NCBI GenBank assembly: GCA_002189035.1
Contig: NEEC01000016.1
Span: forward strand, 1,697,001 to 1,761,000
Length of the DNA: 64,000 nt
Direction of reading: 5' to 3'
Source of the DNA: Utricularia gibba
Taxonomy: Eukaryota > Streptophyta > Magnoliopsida > Lamiales > Lentibulariaceae
Part shown: positions 1-13,409 of the stretch, in pieces
Layout: each line of letters opens with the position of its first letter
Numbering within the stretch: the stretch's first letter is position 1
The notes under the pieces: model-generated
The model's database searches: none
Told to the model about the DNA's origin: nothing
The model's input: only the letters and a program-made list of their open reading frames with translations
Program-made: the position numbers and the translations under genes

Positions 1-1830
1 CCTTCACAGCTTTAGTATTCCGCTCTATTGCCTTGCCCCAAATTCGATTTTCTGCTTCACCACTTTCATCTTCTATTTAGCTAGCATGGAGCCGATAATG
101 TCCTTAGCCGATTTTTTCCAACTTTTTAAGATTGTGGTGTGTAGGGCAAAGCCACTGATGCTTGATCATGCTCACTTCCAGTTCCGTTAATTTGAGGATA
201 ACCCCGACTTGATACTTAATGCTCCTTATACCCACCATGATTGGTGGTCGTCTTTCATCTGAGTGGCACCTCCTTTGGGTTCTAAGTGGAATTTCCCCAT
301 CATTCCTCCTAACCCCTTCAAAATAAAGCTCTTTAGTTCCTATTGACCCTCTACTGAATCCCATAGAGCCATGTTCCAAAGAATCTGTGAAGGGAATGTT
401 CGTTACGAGTCTCATGCCTTGATGCTTACGGGGCAATCCTTGATAATTTTGGGCATTCTTGGTTTCGTGATAGCCAATTGCATCGATTTCATTCTGATTA
501 ATGAGGCTGATTTTACTCTTTTTTCTTCGTCCCACTCTCGTTTGGAGCCTCTCATTCAAAGCCTTCTGTCCCATGATTCGGCTTCCCACCCCAATGTTCA
601 TCTTCCAGCTCTCAACAAAAAGAAAACGGTTAAGACCTATGCTAAAAAACCCTTCAAGAAGTAAAGAGGTAGTTAGGTTCCTCTTTGTCGAGTTCTACTG
701 CTTTGCTAGTCTAACCATCCTCTTGTTTCGGTGTGCAGTTGATGAAATCGCAAGAAGTTGGGCTCTGGAGACTTCAGTTGCTGCTCGCTTTATTGCAGAA
801 ATGCATGAGGCTCTTGAATCGAACGTGCATCCCAATTCGGAGGTTAGTCTTCCTCCTAGTTTGCTTTACATTTTTAGATTCTGCTTTTACCATTATCAGC
901 TTATTTTAGGCTTGTTCACAAGGCTTCACGTCCGACAATGCCGACTACCTCCTAGAGGGCGATAGGAAGGATGAAACTCCAAGAAATCTGGATCCGATTC
1001 CTGAGGCCGCCGTGGGGAAGGGGAAGGAATAGATATTGTCTTCCCTCGAAGTCGTTGAAGTACCTGACCCGATAATGGTCTTCAACTCGGTGGGGCCATC
1101 CACATCTCAGCCTATTGCTAGGGCACTTAGAGACTCCTCCTTCATTTCAATGCACATTCTTGCCGAGTTGAGGGAGGCTTTGGATGAGGTCATATTAAGG
1201 TCTGCTAGGATTTAGGCAGAATCAGCACTCTGTGGTATATGAGAGGTAATGTTCTTAGGTTTACCTAATTCCAAAGTATGCTTGATATCTTCATATGGGT
1301 GTCACTACTGTTTTAGGGCCTAACTCTCGGTTGAGGCCTCATTTAGGAGGTCGAACTTCTTAAGGTTAGGACTTCAGAGCTTGAGGCCATTATATTGATG
1401 AAGGATTCCAAAATTGATGCCCTTCAAGATGAGTAAGCGGACTTGGCACGAAGCAGAGTTGAAGAAGGGGCTTAGCGAAATGGGCAAGGCAATCGAAAAT
1501 GCTCTCTCTTAGAGGGGGAAGGTTTTAAAGTCAAGATTGAAGAGTTTGAGCCAGAGCTAACGCACACCAAAGGCCGTATCTTTGCACTGGAGGCCGAGCT
1601 ATGCAGTCACGAGTCATCTCAGCAGAGAAATTTGGACGACTTTGTTAGCTCAACCTATTTCTTGGAGCTATTCGACATTTACGCAGGCTATTTGATCGGC
1701 TTACTCCAATATCGGCAATTATGTCAGTTTTCCAATATTTTCAAGCTCTTAATGATTAATCCTTGCTTTGAAGAAATCTCGGCAATTATGTCTTACAAAG
1801 GATGAGAATATGCAAGAGGTCATTTTGCAG
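1..1830 (+). pseudogene. Degenerate opposite-strand extra gene of Gypsy element G1 (putative gypsy-type transposon domain plus coiled coil)
   Basis: Broken plus-strand coding region, cut by the window edge. From the ATG at 86 it runs MEPIMSLADFFQLFKI and meets a stop near 188. Homology continues in shifted frames through a THHDWWSSF-like motif near 235-265 to a heptad-rich segment near 1400-1660. It matches 53.5-55.2 kb residue by residue (MDPAMTLEDFLHLFKI, HFQFR, HHDWWSSF). The family resembles the plant domain named putative gypsy type transposon (Transposase_28-like). It lies beyond the end of the minus-strand G1 pol and points the opposite way, the layout described for antisense ORFs of Tat/Retand-type Gypsy elements. 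It has many stops and is not functional. Confidence 0.72.
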
Positions 1831-2848
1831 GTGCTTGCAATGTGAAAGTTAATGCATGAAATCAGTGTCACGTTGGTAAAATTGGTCTTAGCTAGGAATA
1901 AAACAGAACTATGATGGAATGCAGTAAGGAAAAGCAACAAGTTTTGGGATTCGGTAGTTTCTGGAATGGAATGGGTGATGCCTTGGGACTCCTAGGGAAT
2001 GTATGCCTATCACTAAACAAGCTCACATAAATCATAAGCCATACAACTAACTCACAAGATCTAGGTCTACCCGGATTCTTGTTTTTCCCCCTAATCTTTG
2101 GTCTACCTCTAATTAGGGTTGTTAAGTTGGGTTTCACTACGTCCCCCTCCTGAATCTATCCTGATTTGTTAAGGAAGTGGTGTGACGTATGGTTTATTAG
2201 GTCTAAGGATTGATTAGCATATTTCTCCCCTTTTTACCCCAAGGCACCCCCCTAAGTGCTTAGCTACTCATGATAATGGAAAGTAAAACATCTTCATAGC
2301 AGATACTAAGCAACATCTTGGCTACAAATGCTAAACAACAACGAGCAATATGAAGCAAAAGTAGGACAGACACTTTGTTCACACAGGAAATCCAAATCTA
2401 GTCTTAGCTAGGAACAGTAAACATGAAGAACGAAAATAATTTCTCAAGAGAAGCTGTGTTCTTCTAGTTCGTCATCCCCTCCTTCTTCTTCCTCCAGAAA
2501 CTTGTCTTGAGTCTCCAAAGGGAGATCTACCTTCTCTCTCCAACTTTCCCTCCTTTTGTCCAAAATCTCTCTTTTTCCCTCCTTGGATTTTGTGTGTACC
2601 AATTTGCAGACTTTTGAACTCATCTTCTGCCACTACACTGTGCATATTTGGCTCCTTGGGATTTGTGTTGCGACCTGTACTGCATTACTCAAATAAAACT
2701 ATTAGAAGGTTGGGACTAAATCGCAAATTTAGTCCCAACTAAGACTAAATTGACACTACTACGGTACTTATGTGCAAAAATATAAAATTAGGCAATAAAG
2801 CATAATTTTTGTAACACAACATGAGTAAATTCCATGCGTTGAGTCACT
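1831..2848 (+). repeat. Truncated LTR copy of the TGATAAACG solo-LTR family
   Basis: Similar over about 1 kb to the complete solo LTR at 26154-27324: shared blocks near 1831, at 1864-1900 (AGTGTCACGTTGGTAAAATT) and at 2700-2848 (AGAAGGTTGGGACTAAAT). Both ends are missing; the first ~130 bases and the terminal TTATCA are absent and I see no target duplication. It separates the opposite-strand gene from the pol 3' end of G1, so it inserted into G1 or was trimmed with it. Small ORFs here are not genes. Confidence 0.75.
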
Positions 2849-2849
2849 G

Positions 2850-5800
2850 ATTTGTTGTAACTCTTTTTCATTCTCCTCTAATAAGCTCCTAGTTGGGTAT
2901 ATATACTTTGGCATTTTTCTTCTAGTAATTCCAACTCCAAGTTCCGCAATTCGGCAATGTCCGCTATATTGTAATGTTCAATCCGATAGCTCTTTAGTGT
3001 TAATTTGATTGGACATACTGCTTCTAACCCATATACAAACAAGAATGGAGACTCCTCTATGATGGTTTGTGGAGTTGTGCGATATGACAATAAAACTTCC
3101 TCTAACTAGTCCACTCAGGATCCGTCAAAATCTTCAAGTTTAGTTTTCATACCTTGCCTAAGCGTCCGATTTATAACTTCCATAAGGCCATTGCTTTAGG
3201 GGTGATATATGGAGGTAAAGTTATGCTTGATGGAGTATCTCTCTAGAAAAGCATCCATCTTACCTCCTGTGAACTGAGTCTCATTATCTGTTACCAACCC
3301 ATGGGATATTCTGAATCGGATAAGGATGTTTCTCCATAGAAAACTAATGACAGTTTCCTCTAATATTTTGGGCACATCTTCTGCTTCTACCTATTCGAAG
3401 AAGTATTCAATTGCCATGATCATAAATTTCCTTTGATCCGATGTTTGGGAAATGGCCCCATGATGTCTACTCCCCATCAGTTGAACGGGCATGAAAGAGG
3501 TAGAACTATGAGGTCATTAACCGGCTTCCCAGGCACATTTGCATGATGCTAGCATGCTTTGTACTTCTTTAAAAATTTGTAATATCATGCTTCATGGTTG
3601 GCTAGTAATATCTACTCCTTAAAGCTTTTCTGCACAGGGATTGTATCCCAATATGGCTACCGCACTCTTCCTCATGCAAATCGGTAATAAGTTTTTAGGA
3701 CTGCTCTTTCGTGATACTCCTTAGCAAGGGTACACAAAAGCCTTTTATAGAAGACTCCATCAAGCAGTATATATCTCTTTGCCCTAACTTTCAATCTTTG
3801 AGCTTCTAGTTTATTGGTCGGGATCTCTCCTGTTTGTAGGAACCGAATGTATGGTATCATCCAATCTTCATGGGGATTCAGCTAAGGGGAGATATCGTTC
3901 ATAGATTGATGAGAGATATGATTAACTGCTTGCAATGTTACTGAAGTCTGATCCTGTAGCCAAATTATCACACTTCCTCTTTCAGATCCTAGAACGCTAC
4001 AACAAATCTAGCCAAGCTATCGGCCGATATGTTCTTCTTGTGAGCCATGTGTGATAACACCAATTCTTTAAAGGTCTTTGCCAATTCCTTCACCTTAGTG
4101 CAATACTAGGACATCATGGGGGCATGAGTCTCATATTCGCCAGAAACCTGACATTGCCCAACAGAGAATCGGTATAAACATCGAGCTCCAAGACCCCAAT
4201 TACATGGGATTGACTCATTCCTTCAATCAGAGCCTCCTATTCAGCTATGTTGTTGGCAGCTGGAAATAAAAATTTCACCGTAAGGTAGATATGATCCTCA
4301 TTTAAAGTTTTGATGTCTATTCCTCCTCAAGATCCATTGAATGTCAACCCGTCTACATGCATAATGCATCAATCATTGACTTCCATGAATAAGTTAACCG
4401 GCCTTGTCATTTCAACTAAGAAATCAATGAGTGATTGAGCATTGATCGACGTTCTTGACCTGAACTCGATATCCATGATGCTAAACTCAACTGCCCACTT
4501 GGCCATCTTCCCCGTTGTCTCGGGACGAGAGAGTATATTCTTCATATGTTGATTCAAAAATACCACAACATACCGATTTTGAAAATATGAAGTCAGCTTG
4601 GTGGCCGCCATTTTCAAGGCCAATATAAACTTTTCAGTCATGGGAATATTGAGTTTTTGCTGGGAGGAGGACCTTGCTCACATAGTATACCGGCAAATAC
4701 TTTTCTCTTGATATAGTTACCAAAACTCTACTGACAATCATAGATTATATCGATAGATAAAGCCCCAAGGGCTCACCTTCTTTAAGAGCCACTAAAAGCA
4801 GTGGTGATGAGATATATTCCTTTAGCTTTTTAAAAGCAACCTAGCAATCCTTATTCTATTTCAACATGTTTCCTTTTTGGAGGACCTTGAAAAAGGATGC
4901 AAACTTGTCCATGGATCACAAGATGAATCAACTAAGAGTGGCCAGTTTTTCGGTAAGACTCAAGTACTCCTTCATTGTCTTCAGGGGTTGCATTTCGCAT
5001 ATCACCTTTATGTTAATGAGATTCACTTTGATTCCTCTTTTTGACACATAATGACCAAGAAATATTCCACTTCTTACTCCAAAGCAACACTTTAAGGGGT
5101 TGAGTTTCAGCCCATATGATCGACATAAAGAGAAACAAGAATCCAAATAAGCCAAATGATCTTCTCCATTCATAGATTTGACGATCATGCTGTCCACATA
5201 CACTTCCATGGAGTGGCCGATTTCGTTAGCAAAAATTTTGTTCGCAGAGCGCTGGTAGGTACCCCTCTACATTCTTCAGAGCGAAAGGCATGACCACATA
5301 GCAGTAGACCGCATTCTTGGTTTAAAACATTGTTTTAGACTGATCCTTTTCGGCAATGAAGATTTGATGGTAGCCGCAATAAATGTCCATGGTATTCATC
5401 AGTCTAAATCTAGTGATGGCATCAACCAACTTGTCGATCTTTGGAACCTGATATGGATCTCTCTCACAATAGACATTCAGATCAATGAAGTCAACACACA
5501 TTCTCCACTTCCTCTGAGTTTGGGGATGGTGATGGAGTTGACCATCCATTCTTAATACTAGATTTCCCTCACATAATCGGCTTGCAGCAGCTCTCCTATC
5601 TTTTCCTTGATGATTCTGCTCTTCTCCTTGAAAAAATGCCTCTACTTTTGCTGAATTGGAATGACCCCTGGATAGGTGTTGATATGGTGTTCAGCAACAA
5701 ATTGGTTAATACCTACAAAATCGATAGCAGTCCAAACAAAGATGTCAATATTCTTCTTCAATAACCTCGCTAACCTTTCCTCGAATTTGATGTCTAGATC

Positions 5801-8076
5801 TGTGCCGATTCGGGTTATCTACTATGCATCCTTTGGTACCAATTGCTATTGCTTATATCTCACTAGTTCCATGGCCCTTCTGGGGTGTTCCTTGTAGTCT
5901 TTCTCCACCATCATTATCCTTGGCTTCTTTGTGTATGGGTCTTGGCAAGAGGAGTCATAAAAAGATCGGGCTGCTAGTTGGTCGATATCCAGCATGCAAA
6001 TACACTTTGGGGTTGGAAACTTGATTTTCAAATGCACAGTTGAGGGGATCATCCCAAATTGATTGATCCCCTGTTGGCTAAGAATGATGTTGTAGGAGAC
6101 TTCTGAATCAAGTATTAGGAATTCCAGTCTCTCAATTCGATTTCATCCTACAACATCAAATGTCACTGGCAAGGTTATCTTTCCATCCGTCTTCATAGCC
6201 CTTTGATCGAAAACATATAATTCCATGCTTACTCAGTGAATATCCCCCTCCTTGGAGGATTCGAGCAATTCAGCCACTTCCTTTATCAATGAGGATCCTT
6301 CTCACCTTCGTGCTCTAGTATATTCTTGCAATTGCTAAAGGCTCATTCCGGGCTGTGGGACCAACTGGGACATCTCTCTTGACGAAACTGATTTCTTCTT
6401 TCCCCAAGTAGCTCTTTCGAGCTGGTTTCTTCCAATCTCACAAACTTATGGTTTTCTTGCTTTGTCAAGGTACCTCTTCCTTGTCTTTTCGGATTCATCA
6501 ATTTCGATCCCTCCTGACACCACATGGATTTCCCAAATGTAAGGTGGGCTATCTTGTACGTGGTTGACATCTCGTGAGGTTTCCAATCTTTCCCATCCTC
6601 GTTTTGCAGTCGAGTCCTCTTCTTTGCGTCTTACATTTTCTTGCGGCTGAGGCAGGAACTTTGGGTGCTAATTTCCAGTTCTTGGTTGATCACTTCGTGT
6701 TTGCTTATGACCAACCGATCCACCTAACCCTGAGTTGCAGCAATTTGCATGATAATGCTCTATCATCCTCTTCATTACCCAACAGTCGATGGTATCGTGT
6801 CCGGCTGTTTTTTATATCTCACAATAGATATTTGGTTTTGCAGGCTCCACCTAATACACCTCTCGATGCCTGACTAGCCACACGGCCCGATTCATTTTTT
6901 CCTTGTGCTACTGAACCGGAGTTATGTCTACTCAACTTCTTGCATCAGCCCTAAGGTCATCGTCGACCCGAATATATTTCATGATCTTTCTCAAGAGTTC
7001 TTTGGGATTTTTTTGATGGTGACTTCGACAAAATTTGTCTCAATTTTGAAGTCCCCAATGCTCACTTCATCACCTCCACTATTTCCTTGAGGTCCAGCTG
7101 CACATCTTTGGCTAGATAGTTGAATCGGTCGATGAACTCTCTTAAACTTTCTTTTCTGTGTTCATACCGAATGGAATACATTGATGCCTTGGATGGCGGG
7201 GCTTCAATGATAACAACATATCAGGTAGTGAAGAGCAACACCAACTCTCTGTAAGAGGCCATGCTATAGGGTTCTAGCTGCTTGAGCCATGTCTTTACTC
7301 CCTTCTGAAGTGAGCAAGCGAATAGTTTGCATTTTATGGACTCGATATGTCGAACCATCACCATCATCATGTCAAAATCGGTCATGTGGTAAATGGGATC
7401 CCTCCTCCCGTCATATGTTGGCAAGCCGTCCGGCACTCTAAATCCTCTTTTGGACTCTTCCCCGATGAGCTCATCAAAAAAAGAGTAAAAACATGGGGCA
7501 GTTGCTCTAGTTGATCCTTCCACTCTGCTTTTCAGGGAAAGGTCAATGACTGCCAGTACATCCCTGTGCCCCATGCGCACGCTCTATTCGAAGGCGTCTT
7601 GGAATCCCCAACCTTTTCTCACTACTCGCTCTATCTGCAAGCCAACCTGCTTCATCTTTACAAGAACTTCTTCCAACTCTCTTCTGAGTTCCTCTTCCCT
7701 TCTATCTAATATTTCTCTCGCCCTTTCCCTCCTATCTTTACCTGGCTCATAGATGATCATATCATGCCTCTTTCTTCTCAACATCTCCTCTTCAATTTCC
7801 GTCTCAGTATCCGTGAGGTATTCCAACACTATTGGCTACTTGATAGCTCTTCACTCCGTCTCTGGGTTTCCTCTTGCATGTTCGAGTTTAGACCCGAGAA
7901 TGATTTGATGTTCAAGAATATCTCCATCATCAAGGCCTTGAGCTGTTCTCGGTTTATGACCATTAGACCAAGATCCTGCATGCTAACACTTCCTTCGTTG
8001 CTGGCATTGATGATGGTTTGTCATGTTGAAGATTCAGTAGGTAATCTCTGGGGTTTCTCGAGTGGGACAATAAATC
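2850..8076 (-). mobile_element. Ty3/Gypsy retrotransposon G1 internal region (gag-pol, degenerate)
   Basis: Minus-strand gag-pol in broken frames. From the 5' side: gag capsid (7829-7221, ending in KTWLKQLEPYSMASYRELV), an aspartic-protease and linker region (about 6570-5850, with DSEVSYNIILSQQG near 6060-6120), reverse transcriptase (5549-4928: CVDFIDLN, MDIYCGYHQIFIAEKDQSKT, then LKLNPLKCCFGVRSGIFLGH), RNase H (4641-4369: HMKNILSRPETTGKMAKWAV), the integrase zinc-binding part (3860-3672) and integrase core end (3090-2878: PFLFVYGLEAVCPIKL). Many stops and frameshifts show an old dead copy. Domain order is that of Ty3/Gypsy; the PBS type and opposite-strand gene suggest the Tat/Athila side. 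The left LTR lies outside the window. Confidence 0.85.
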
Positions 8077-8093
8077 GAGCCCCATGGGCGCCA
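8077..8093 (-). other. Primer binding site of Gypsy G1
   Basis: On the minus strand, TGGCGCCCATGGGGCTC follows three bases after the LTR end at 8097. TGGCGCC is the usual start of PBSs in many plant Gypsy elements. It fixes the LTR/internal boundary and the minus-strand orientation of G1. Confidence 0.7.
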
Positions 8094-8096
8094 AAA

Positions 8097-8620
8097 TGTT
8101 GTGGTTAAGAATTGGTTTGTTGAAAATAGCCGATTCTCGAGTGATAGAACATAATTACTCATATTTGATTTGCAGGTTACGAGTTTGGGGGTCGCTCTGT
8201 GAATGAATGAAATAAAAAGGGAACAAGGATTTTTTACGTGGAAACCGCTGATTGGGGAAAACCATGAAGTTGGTGGACCTCATCGGAAAATTGGCTTCAC
8301 TAAGGAGGAGGAAGAAAAGGTTACAAAAATTGGATGTCTTGAGATCAACCCCTTTTTCTTTAAGCATTCTCTTTTTTACAGGAGAGGTTACCCCAACCGA
8401 TGACTACGGATGTCAACTGCTTTATGCTTCTGATTGTACATGGTCTTGCTGACCGATAACTGCCACATGCTTTGATATTCCTATAATTCGGCTACTTTTC
8501 AAACCCATCCAAAATGTCCGCCGCTGCCTAGCTCTGACCCTTATCAATCTGTTTGCATGTGATAGGCTGTCAGAATTTGTCTTTGACATGGTCCCAACAG
8601 ATGTAGCCTTCATACAACAT
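8097..8620 (-). repeat. 5' LTR of Gypsy G1, truncated by Copia2 sequence
   Basis: Begins (plus strand) TGTTGTGGTTAAG next to the PBS. It shares GGATTTTTTACGTGGAAACC (8227) and a second block around 8455-8615 with the LTR at 52334, which has GATAATCGCCGCCCATTCTG-like sequence in the same place. Homology stops near 8620, where Copia reverse transcriptase begins. Only about half of the LTR remains. Confidence 0.75.
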
Positions 8621-9288
8621 GTACTGATTTAGTACTCTATCATTAGCAATCATATTAACTTGAACGCCTAAAAAATGATGTAGCCCTCCTAGGTCCTTCA
8701 TTGCAAATTCCTTGAATAGTTTTGCAACCAAGCAGTACGCACACTCTGAATTTGTCCCGATATGATTATATCATCAAAATATAAAAGTAGAATTAGTATT
8801 TCATTTTCAACATGAGGAATAAAGAGTGAAGGGTCTACCAAACTACAGAAAAAACTATGCTTAACAAGAATGAGCTAAAGCAATCAAACCAAGCCCAAGC
8901 AGCCTGCTTAAGTCCGTACAACACTCTGTTCAATTTGCAAACATGATAAGGAAGTTGTTTATCCTTCATACTTGGGGGGTTGTTCCATGTATATGTCCTC
9001 TGTTATTTGGCCATGGAGGAATGCATTTTTCACATTCAACTGTTTGACTTCTAATTTTTAATAAGAGCTATGGACATGATGAATCGAATTGTGCTTGGTT
9101 GGATCACTAGTGAGAAATTCTTAGCGTAGTCTACCCAATCTACTTGATCAAAGCCTTTGGCAACAAGAAGAGCCTTGAGTTGAGTAAGGGATTCATCGGT
9201 ATTTAGTTTTGCCCTTTAAACCCATTTGCACCCTATGACGTGAGTGAACTTATTCCTAGGCACAAATACCCAAGTGCTTTTGTGCAGT

Positions 9289-10268
9289 TGATAACATGCA
9301 AATTTTTCTATTTTTACGCTATGAAAATTATAATCTTTTAATCATGTTTCAGGTGTTTATTTTATGCTTTTTATTATTCCATAAAATTTAGGAAATATGT
9401 GATTTTTGTGTATTGTTGGGCTAAATCCTTAAATTTAGCCCACTCCATGTTCTAACCCAAATGTGAGTCCAACAGTAAGTCGTGAAAAATAAGGAGAGAA
9501 GACAAGGATTTCGTGCAGGAAGCTACATAGCAAATGTGCAACCCAACAGAAGGGACAATGAGTGCACTTCTACAGCTGCAGATTGCAAGTCAGAGGCAGA
9601 AGCAGCACCATTGTTAGAGTATTGTACTTGCTTAGGGAATGGAGTAGAAAATATTTTTTTTTCGAAGGAGAGAGAGAAAGAAGAGAGCTTCAGCAACGAA
9701 CACACATGAAGTAGCTCCAAAAACAACAAACAACAGGGAGAAAGAAGGAGCTTTTTGGGAAGAAGACTGTCAACCTATAGAACATTACTAATACCCTATT
9801 CAGGGCTGTGAACAGTAGCAGACAAGAATCCGAACTATTTCTACTTTACTTTCATTTGCTGAATGTTTTTAGTTTCTGTAATTGACTTTCTCACAATGAT
9901 TCTAATATTTTTGCTACTTTATCTTGATAATATTATGTTTTATTTTCTACACATGAGTAGCTAAACTTAAGGCATCTTGGTATTAATTTGTACCTATAAT
10001 CAATATTTGTTCCTCTCCAGGTTGAGATTTGCTTTTACTTATTGAACTTGCCTACCACTGTTAGTTCGACCTAGACTAAGACTGAAATCGTTTTGAGATC
10101 ATGTGTGGACTAAGACACATAGCAAGCATTCATTTCTTATGATCAACCCTGAAATTCCACTGTACAATTAGTATTTTATTTGTGTTTTGTGAAGACTAGG
10201 GTTTACAAATTTATTTGATATGGAATTCTATTTTTATTGCAATGATAATAGGAATTTTCCATTTATCA
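9289..10268 (-). repeat. Solo LTR, 980 bp, target duplication GCAGT
   Basis: Ends are TGATAACATG and CCATTTATCA. The five bases before (9284-9288) and after (10269-10273) are both GCAGT, a perfect 5-bp LTR-type target duplication. No internal region or second LTR is present, so it came from recombination between the two LTRs of a full element. It splits Copia2 reverse transcriptase. By comparison with the element at 61750-64000, TGATAAACG is the 5' end, so this copy is on the minus strand. Confidence 0.9.
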
Positions 10269-12014
10269 GCAGTGCATCCAACTCCTCATTTGTTGCTGTT
10301 GTCCAGCCACAATGATTCAAGGCTTCTTTCAAAGTTCTTGGTTCTACTGGGATTATTGAATGTACGTCCATATGTAAAGCGTACTTAGGATTCACCTTTA
10401 TTATCCCACTTTGTGACTAATTTCACATGGTTTATGTCCTCTGCACACAAGAATAACTAGGATTAGGAACAAAGGTAGGACTAGTAGCAATACTTGAGTG
10501 TCACGACTCGTTTGATTCTAATGAGGTTGGACAATAATAGATGTTAGATTGATGTTGTCAGCTACCTCTGAAGAGAAATCAGCACGCTGTGTAAGAGAAA
10601 CATCCATTTGGAGTAGTTCACCGCCACTATTGCAATGGCTCGTGCCAATTCAGGTTTTGGAATCGCTAGGGAAGATGAAGAGCAATTGGCTTGTTGTGTA
10701 GGGGAAACATCCATTGGGGCAGCCCACTGCCATGGCTCACTCCCATTTTCAAAGCCTGAAATTGATGTGGAAGGCGACAATTCTTCTGCAACATTAACAC
10801 AGTTAGGAAAATGAGAGTTTTCAGTATTATCATAAACCTATTCAGTGACTAGTGACTACATGTGGAGGGTTGTTGAATGGGTATGATTCTCGTACTGGTT
10901 TTTGAGTTCTAGCAATGAGTTGTTAGCTTGTATGACCAAGGGAACTTCATCCGCTGCAGGTCAAACAACTCGTGATATATCCAAGTGGGTGGAAATAGGG
11001 AACTTGGATAGTTGTCTAGCACCTTCGGGTACTACTGCATAAGTATGAGAAGTCTTTTCCATATTTGAACCAACTGTTTAAGCAATTCCATGGTATAGTT
11101 CTTGAGTTCATTTATTAAAGAGCTTGAAAATGAAACCTGATGGAGGTGGAGACACATCATTAGTATACTTAAATGGAAAGGTTGTCTCATAAAAAATCAC
11201 ATGACAGGAGGTATGAATTTTCTTGGTAGCAGGGTCAAAACAATAATACCCTTTGTGACTATTGGTATAACCATTAAAAACACAAAGTGTTGTTTCTGAA
11301 GAAAACATGTTTTTCTTTGTATCCCAGAGATAAGGAAAACATTTAGCACCAAATACTCTCAATATTAAATAATTCAGATGAGATGCAAATAAGTATAAAT
11401 AAGGTGACTCACTTTTTAGTGAGATGGATGGTAGCTAGTTGAGAAATACATAGATGTTCCAAATACCTCTAGCTAGAGTGATAAGGGTAAACCATGTGAA
11501 ATAACAATGTCATTCCATATTCAAAAATGGTTCTATGTCTCCTTTCACATCCATTGTTGGTTTGTAAAATTTTAATGTGCCTTTGAAATTGACGTTGAAC
11601 ATATTTTTCAAACTGAATAAATGTGATAGAGACAATTATTTTTTAGTTGAAAAAAACACATAAATCTAGAATATGCATCGACAAGGCATGCATAATAACG
11701 AAAACCGGCGTGAGACACTACTGGTGCTGGGCCCCAAAAATTACAATAATTTTTTTCAAAAGATACAATTGGAAGAGAGTCTAATTGAATAAATGGTCTT
11801 AGATAGCTTTCCAAATTGACAACTATCATAGAACATAGACTGACTTGGCTTGTTTATAGTGATCAAGCCTTTATTTTTTTAATAAGAGAATCATAGCATC
11901 TTGTAGATGTCCAAGACATTTGTGCCATAGTTCACACAAGCAAGAATTAAAATGATTTTAAAAATGGGATGCCAGTGAATCTTCGATCATATAGAGGCCC
12001 TGCCGATGTTGACT

Positions 12015-13409
12015 TGATAGCACAAAGATTTTCCTGATTTTATGATATGAAAATCACAAGTTTTTGATTATGTTTAGTTGTTTATTTTATAGTTTTAAAT
12101 ATTTTTATATAATTTAGAAAAATATGATTTTTGGTGTGTTAGTGGGCTGAATCCTTTGATATAGCCCACCCCATGTTATAACCCGATTTTGAGTCCAATA
12201 ACAACCCCAAAATCATGGAAGAAACCAGGATTTCGTGCAAGTCACCGTGCAGTAGGGAGCAATGAGTACACTGTCGCAACGACAGTCTGCAAGTTAAGGA
12301 CAGGAGCAGCAAAACTGATAGAGATTGTATTTACTTTGGGAAGTGAGAGACGGAGAAAATTTGAAGGAGAGAGAATCGCAAAGGGAGCTTGACCAACTTT
12401 AGCAGAACACACACACGAGGGGGATTCTCCTCCAACTCAAACATAACGAATCTTGAACCAGAAGGAGAAAGAAGGGCGATTTTCTGGAGAAGAACCTCCA
12501 ACGTGAAGGACGAAGATCAAGACTCAGTCCAGTGCTACTATTATGGCTTGTGAACAGTGGCCGACAGAAACCAGAACTATTACTGCTTTACTTTCGTTTG
12601 TAGACATTTTTAGTTTTTGCAACCAACTCTTTCACAATGTTCTTGACATTTTTGCTGCTCTATGTTAATGTTATCATATTTTACCTTCCAAGTATGAGTG
12701 GCTAGAACCCTAGGGATGCATTAAGATAAAGCATGGTGGGGTGGCTCTAAGATTCATAATGAAATTCATCATTGTTTCTTAGTTATTGTTTCTATCAATC
12801 CATGAGTAGACCTAAGGAGGGGAATAAGTAGCTTTACAACTGAGATTTTTGATTTAGAGGTAGATCAACAAATCAAGACAGGAGCAGTAGGTTTTAGTCC
12901 GGGGTAGAACGAGTAGAACCGGGTAGACTTAGTTTTATACACTTTGCATTCGGGTAGACCTAATTGCAATGTTGGTGATGATATTGGGAACTAACTTAGT
13001 CGAAAACATGATGAATGACCTAAGTAGACTTAGATTATTTGAAGTTGTGAGTGTAGAAACATAATAAATTAAATTAGACATTTTAGCACCACACCACCTA
13101 TAGACTCTTATGGCATCTTAGTATTACTTTGAGTTAGAACTAGTACTTGTTACCTTCAGTATTGAGACTTAAACTTGTACATTGAAATTGCTTACTACAG
13201 TTAGTTTAATCTTAGACTAAGAACTACCGTTATTCTGAATTTTGCATCTACTGAAACACTTGACAAGCACAAGCTTCTTGTGATTGACCCTGAATTCCAT
13301 TGTACATTTTTTGTTTAATTTGTATTTTATGAGAATTAAGGCTTATAAATTTATTTGATACAAAAATTTGATTTCATTGCAACGACATTGTTAAAATTTT
13401 CGTTTATCA
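12015..13409 (-). repeat. Solo LTR, about 1.4 kb, target duplication TGACT/TGCCT
   Basis: Ends TGATAGCACA and TTTTCGTTTATCA; flanked by TGACT (12010-12014) and TGCCT (13410-13414), one mismatch. Same family as 9289-10268: shared AAATCATGGAAGAAACCAGG-type and TAAATTTATTTGATA blocks. It sits in Copia2 between the protease and integrase parts. An extra segment near 12720-13050 makes it longer than its relatives. Confidence 0.85.

Noticed and set aside
9482-9709. Small ORFs inside the solo LTRs (also 12189-12392, 26844-27256)
   Set aside because: They lie in LTR sequence, differ between copies and show no homology.
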